Shown here piece after piece: positions 14,136 to 15,940 of a DNA stretch of 15,940 bases. Each line of letters opens with the position of its first letter. Position 1 is the stretch's first letter. The notes under the pieces were generated by a model, which was not told the DNA's origin, searched no databases, and saw only the letters and a program-made list of their open reading frames with translations. Source of the stretch: Pelagophyceae sp. CCMP2097 (taxonomy: Eukaryota > Sar > Pelagophyceae); assembly GCA_026770575.1 (NCBI GenBank), contig MU657207.1, positions 182,307 through 198,246 of the forward strand. Direction: 5' to 3'. A program made the position numbers and the translations under genes.

Positions 14136-15647
14136 TTAGAACGACTTGAAGTTGGGCTCTCGGATGTCCTCCTTTTTGATCCTCCACTGCGTGTGCCGCC
14201 GGAGCACGCCGAGGAAGGCCTCGCTGGCCGCGCCGCCCGGCGGCAGGCCCGCCTGCGTCGCCGGCAGCGGGACGAGGGAGCGGTCCTGTGTTGCGAGTTC
14301 GCCAATGTAGAACTCTCGCAAGTAGAGGAAAGACTGCCTGGAAATGTGGTAAATCTCGAAGAAGGCGGTGCAGTCGACGTTCAAGGCTTGCTCGGGGATG
14401 ATGGTGCCGCCGCCGGGGTGCTCTTCGAGCCACCTGGAGATGTCAAGGACCATACCGTCCAGAACGAGCCACGTCTCCTCTCTCAAGGCGTCTTCGTCCA
14501 GCAAACAAGGCGCCCCACCGGCGGCGTTGCGCCGGAGCACCTCGTCGAAGCGGATCGGCGTCTTGCGGACTCGCTCTTCGAAAGAGCCCAAAACCTTTTG
14601 CGCCGCGTCCTGCAGGCCCCTTAGCTGCAATTTCTGCGCCGCAAGTAAAAGCTCCTGCGCCAGCGTCGGGTCGAACTTGAAGGCCTCCTCGCGCGCCGCG
14701 TGCTGCAGGTAGAGCAGGACGCGGTCAAAGGTGCAGCAGTCCATTGGCACGCGGAGCTCGGCCGATAAATCACAAGCATATTTCCCCCTCCCCGCCTGGG
14801 CCACCGCCGTCAGCGCGATGCAGGGCCGGAGTAGAGCGCGCCGCACGGGGAAGGCCTCGTCGTCGTCGCAGAGCACGGTGACCAAGTCGAGGCGTTGGGA
14901 CTTTGGCGGAGGCTGAACGTTCTTCTCTAGCACCAAGGGCGCCTTTGCCGCCGAGTCGACGACGACGTACGCCGCCGTCGACGCGGAGACGCGGCCGCGG
15001 TAGCACTCGTCGTCTTCGTCTTCGTCCTCGGCGGCTGGGGTGAGCTCCATAACTCGAGCGACGAGCTCGACGCTTGCGGAGCCCGCTTGAACCGAAATGA
15101 CAAACAACTCCGGGTGCGTGATGATGCAGTCGAAGGTGTGCCTTAAAAGCGCCGCGGCAACCGCCTTTGCGTCTAGGGAAATCGGTGTAGCATCGTCCTC
15201 GAAGCGCCGGCGGACCTCGAAGACGGCCGCGCTCAGGTCGGAATCTAAACAAAGGGCCCTCTTGACCTGCGTCGCCCCTATCGAGGCCTCGCGCGCGTCC
15301 CAGGCTTCGTGGCGGCCGCGGTACAGCGTCCAATTCGGGTTGTCGTGGGCACACACTCTCGAGTTGAGCCGCTGGACTTCAGTAAGCGCCAGGCAGCCTT
15401 CCGGCACGCGCGCGTCCGAAACGCAGCGCAACACAACAGCGGGGTGCTCGTGCGCGTGGAGGAGCACGGCGCCGTCGCGCAGGAGTAAAGCGTCGATGGC
15501 CGCCGCGCCGGTGGCCGAGGCCACTGCCGCGCATGCATCCCACGACAGGCCCAGCAATTCCGCCTCGACGACTTTAAGCTTGACCTTTTCGCTGCCCTCG
15601 GCGCTCGCGCGGCTCGACGGCGCGAGGAACTCCTTGACGTGACCCAT
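14136..15647 (-). CDS. BTB/Skp1-like protein with C-terminal cytochrome b5 heme-binding domain
   Basis: Intronless frame of 503 residues from ATG at 15647 to TAA at 14138-14136. Residues about 390-445 form a cytochrome b5 domain: TWLVLDGMVLDISRWLEEHP, GGG, then AFFEIYHISRQSFLYLREFY. The heme-ligand histidines H410 (HPGG) and H434 are both present and 24 residues apart, the family's normal spacing. Residues about 250-365 resemble a BTB/Skp1 fold (a short strand VTVLCDDDEAFPVRRALLR, then VPMDCCTFDRVLLYLQH, then helices AQELLLAAQKLQLRGLQDAA), as in ubiquitin-ligase adaptors. The N-terminus (KVKLKVVEAELLGLSWDACA ... PEGCLALTEVQRLNSRV) is reminiscent of the double-psi-barrel N-domains of Cdc48/Pex1 proteins, but this is weak. 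No transmembrane anchor or signal peptide is seen, so it is probably soluble. Possible role: heme- or redox-responsive adaptor (inference). Confidence 0.8.
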   Translation of the reverse strand: MGHVKEFLAPSSRASAEGSEKVKLKVVEAELLGLSWDACAAVASATGAAAIDALLLRDGAVLLHAHEHPAVVLRCVSDARVPEGCLALTEVQRLNSRVCAHDNPNWTLYRGRHEAWDAREASIGATQVKRALCLDSDLSAAVFEVRRRFEDDATPISLDAKAVAAALLRHTFDCIITHPELFVISVQAGSASVELVARVMELTPAAEDEDEDDECYRGRVSASTAAYVVVDSAAKAPLVLEKNVQPPPKSQRLDLVTVLCDDDEAFPVRRALLRPCIALTAVAQAGRGKYACDLSAELRVPMDCCTFDRVLLYLQHAAREEAFKFDPTLAQELLLAAQKLQLRGLQDAAQKVLGSFEERVRKTPIRFDEVLRRNAAGGAPCLLDEDALREETWLVLDGMVLDISRWLEEHPGGGTIIPEQALNVDCTAFFEIYHISRQSFLYLREFYIGELATQDRSLVPLPATQAGLPPGGAASEAFLGVLRRHTQWRIKKEDIREPNFKSF

Positions 15648-15940
15648 TCTTATTACCTACAGAAGCGTCGGAAGTGTCCGACTGCGTCGACTCAGGCAAG
15701 CCGACCGAGGCAAGTCAGCAAAACACATTGCCACTCTAAGCACGCACGCCGGCCTGCTGGTTCTGCGTGCCCCGCCGCCATGCCATCGAGTGCTGTACGA
15801 CCGTCGGCCGCAACTCGGAAGCTTCTCCGCGAGCGCTCGAGCTGGCGCCTTACTGAATTACAATTGCTCTGTAATGCAGTTTGTTTCAGTTGGCTCGTCC
15901 GTTGGATTTTTTCGAGTGCGCTTACGGGGGTCCTATGATC
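15648..15940. other. Intergenic, no gene recognised
   Basis: This is the upstream region of the BTB-cytochrome b5 gene. A CTGTAG (minus strand) lies about 12 bp before its ATG and could be a splice acceptor of a 5' UTR intron. Nothing else with coding or RNA-gene character was seen. Confidence 0.4.

Overview
The window is eukaryotic nuclear DNA from a GC-rich, gene-dense genome. Nothing bacterial is visible. Five genes are interrupted by short introns (41-157 bp), and 26 introns could be placed to the base by joining phase-compatible exons of recognisable protein families. The combination of compact introns, very high GC, a type I (thylakoid-style) signal peptidase, a presequence-bearing tRNA-binding protein and a LINE-type reverse transcriptase suggests a unicellular marine alga, for example a stramenopile of pelagophyte type. 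That taxonomic guess is inference; the sequence alone does not prove it.

Layout. 1-1135 (-): 5'-truncated remnant of a non-LTR retrotransposon reverse transcriptase with an in-frame TGA, running off the left edge. 1223-2050 (+): unrecognised polytopic membrane protein. 1949-2911 (-): Mpv17/PMP22-like membrane protein, overlapping its convergent neighbour by 102 bp. 2910-6245 (+): 13-exon class I alpha-1,2-mannosidase (GH47) with a signal anchor and two PAN/Apple-like cysteine repeats. 6511-8844 (+): ankyrin-repeat protein with a long low-complexity, repeat-built C-terminus. 8994-9900 (-): five-exon EMAP II/AIMP1-type tRNA-binding protein with a presequence. 10102-11256 (+): five-exon secreted 2-oxoglutarate-oxygenase-like protein lacking the expected iron ligands. 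11257-12189: AT-richer island with a 51-bp minisatellite. 12262-14118 (+): four-exon type I signal peptidase with an N-terminal MATH-like region. 14136-15647 (-): intronless protein with a BTB/Skp1-like region and a cytochrome b5 domain. 15648-15940: no gene seen.

There is a secretory/organelle flavour: N-glycan trimming mannosidase, secreted oxygenase-like protein, signal peptidase and Mpv17-like protein. No operon-like or pathway logic is evident. The most unusual points are the domain architectures (PAN-PAN-GH47, MATH-signal peptidase, BTB-cytochrome b5), a splice-donor preference for GTGCGT rather than GTRAGT, two likely GC-AG introns, and extreme packing (start codons sharing one CCATGG palindrome; 17 bp between convergent stop codons).
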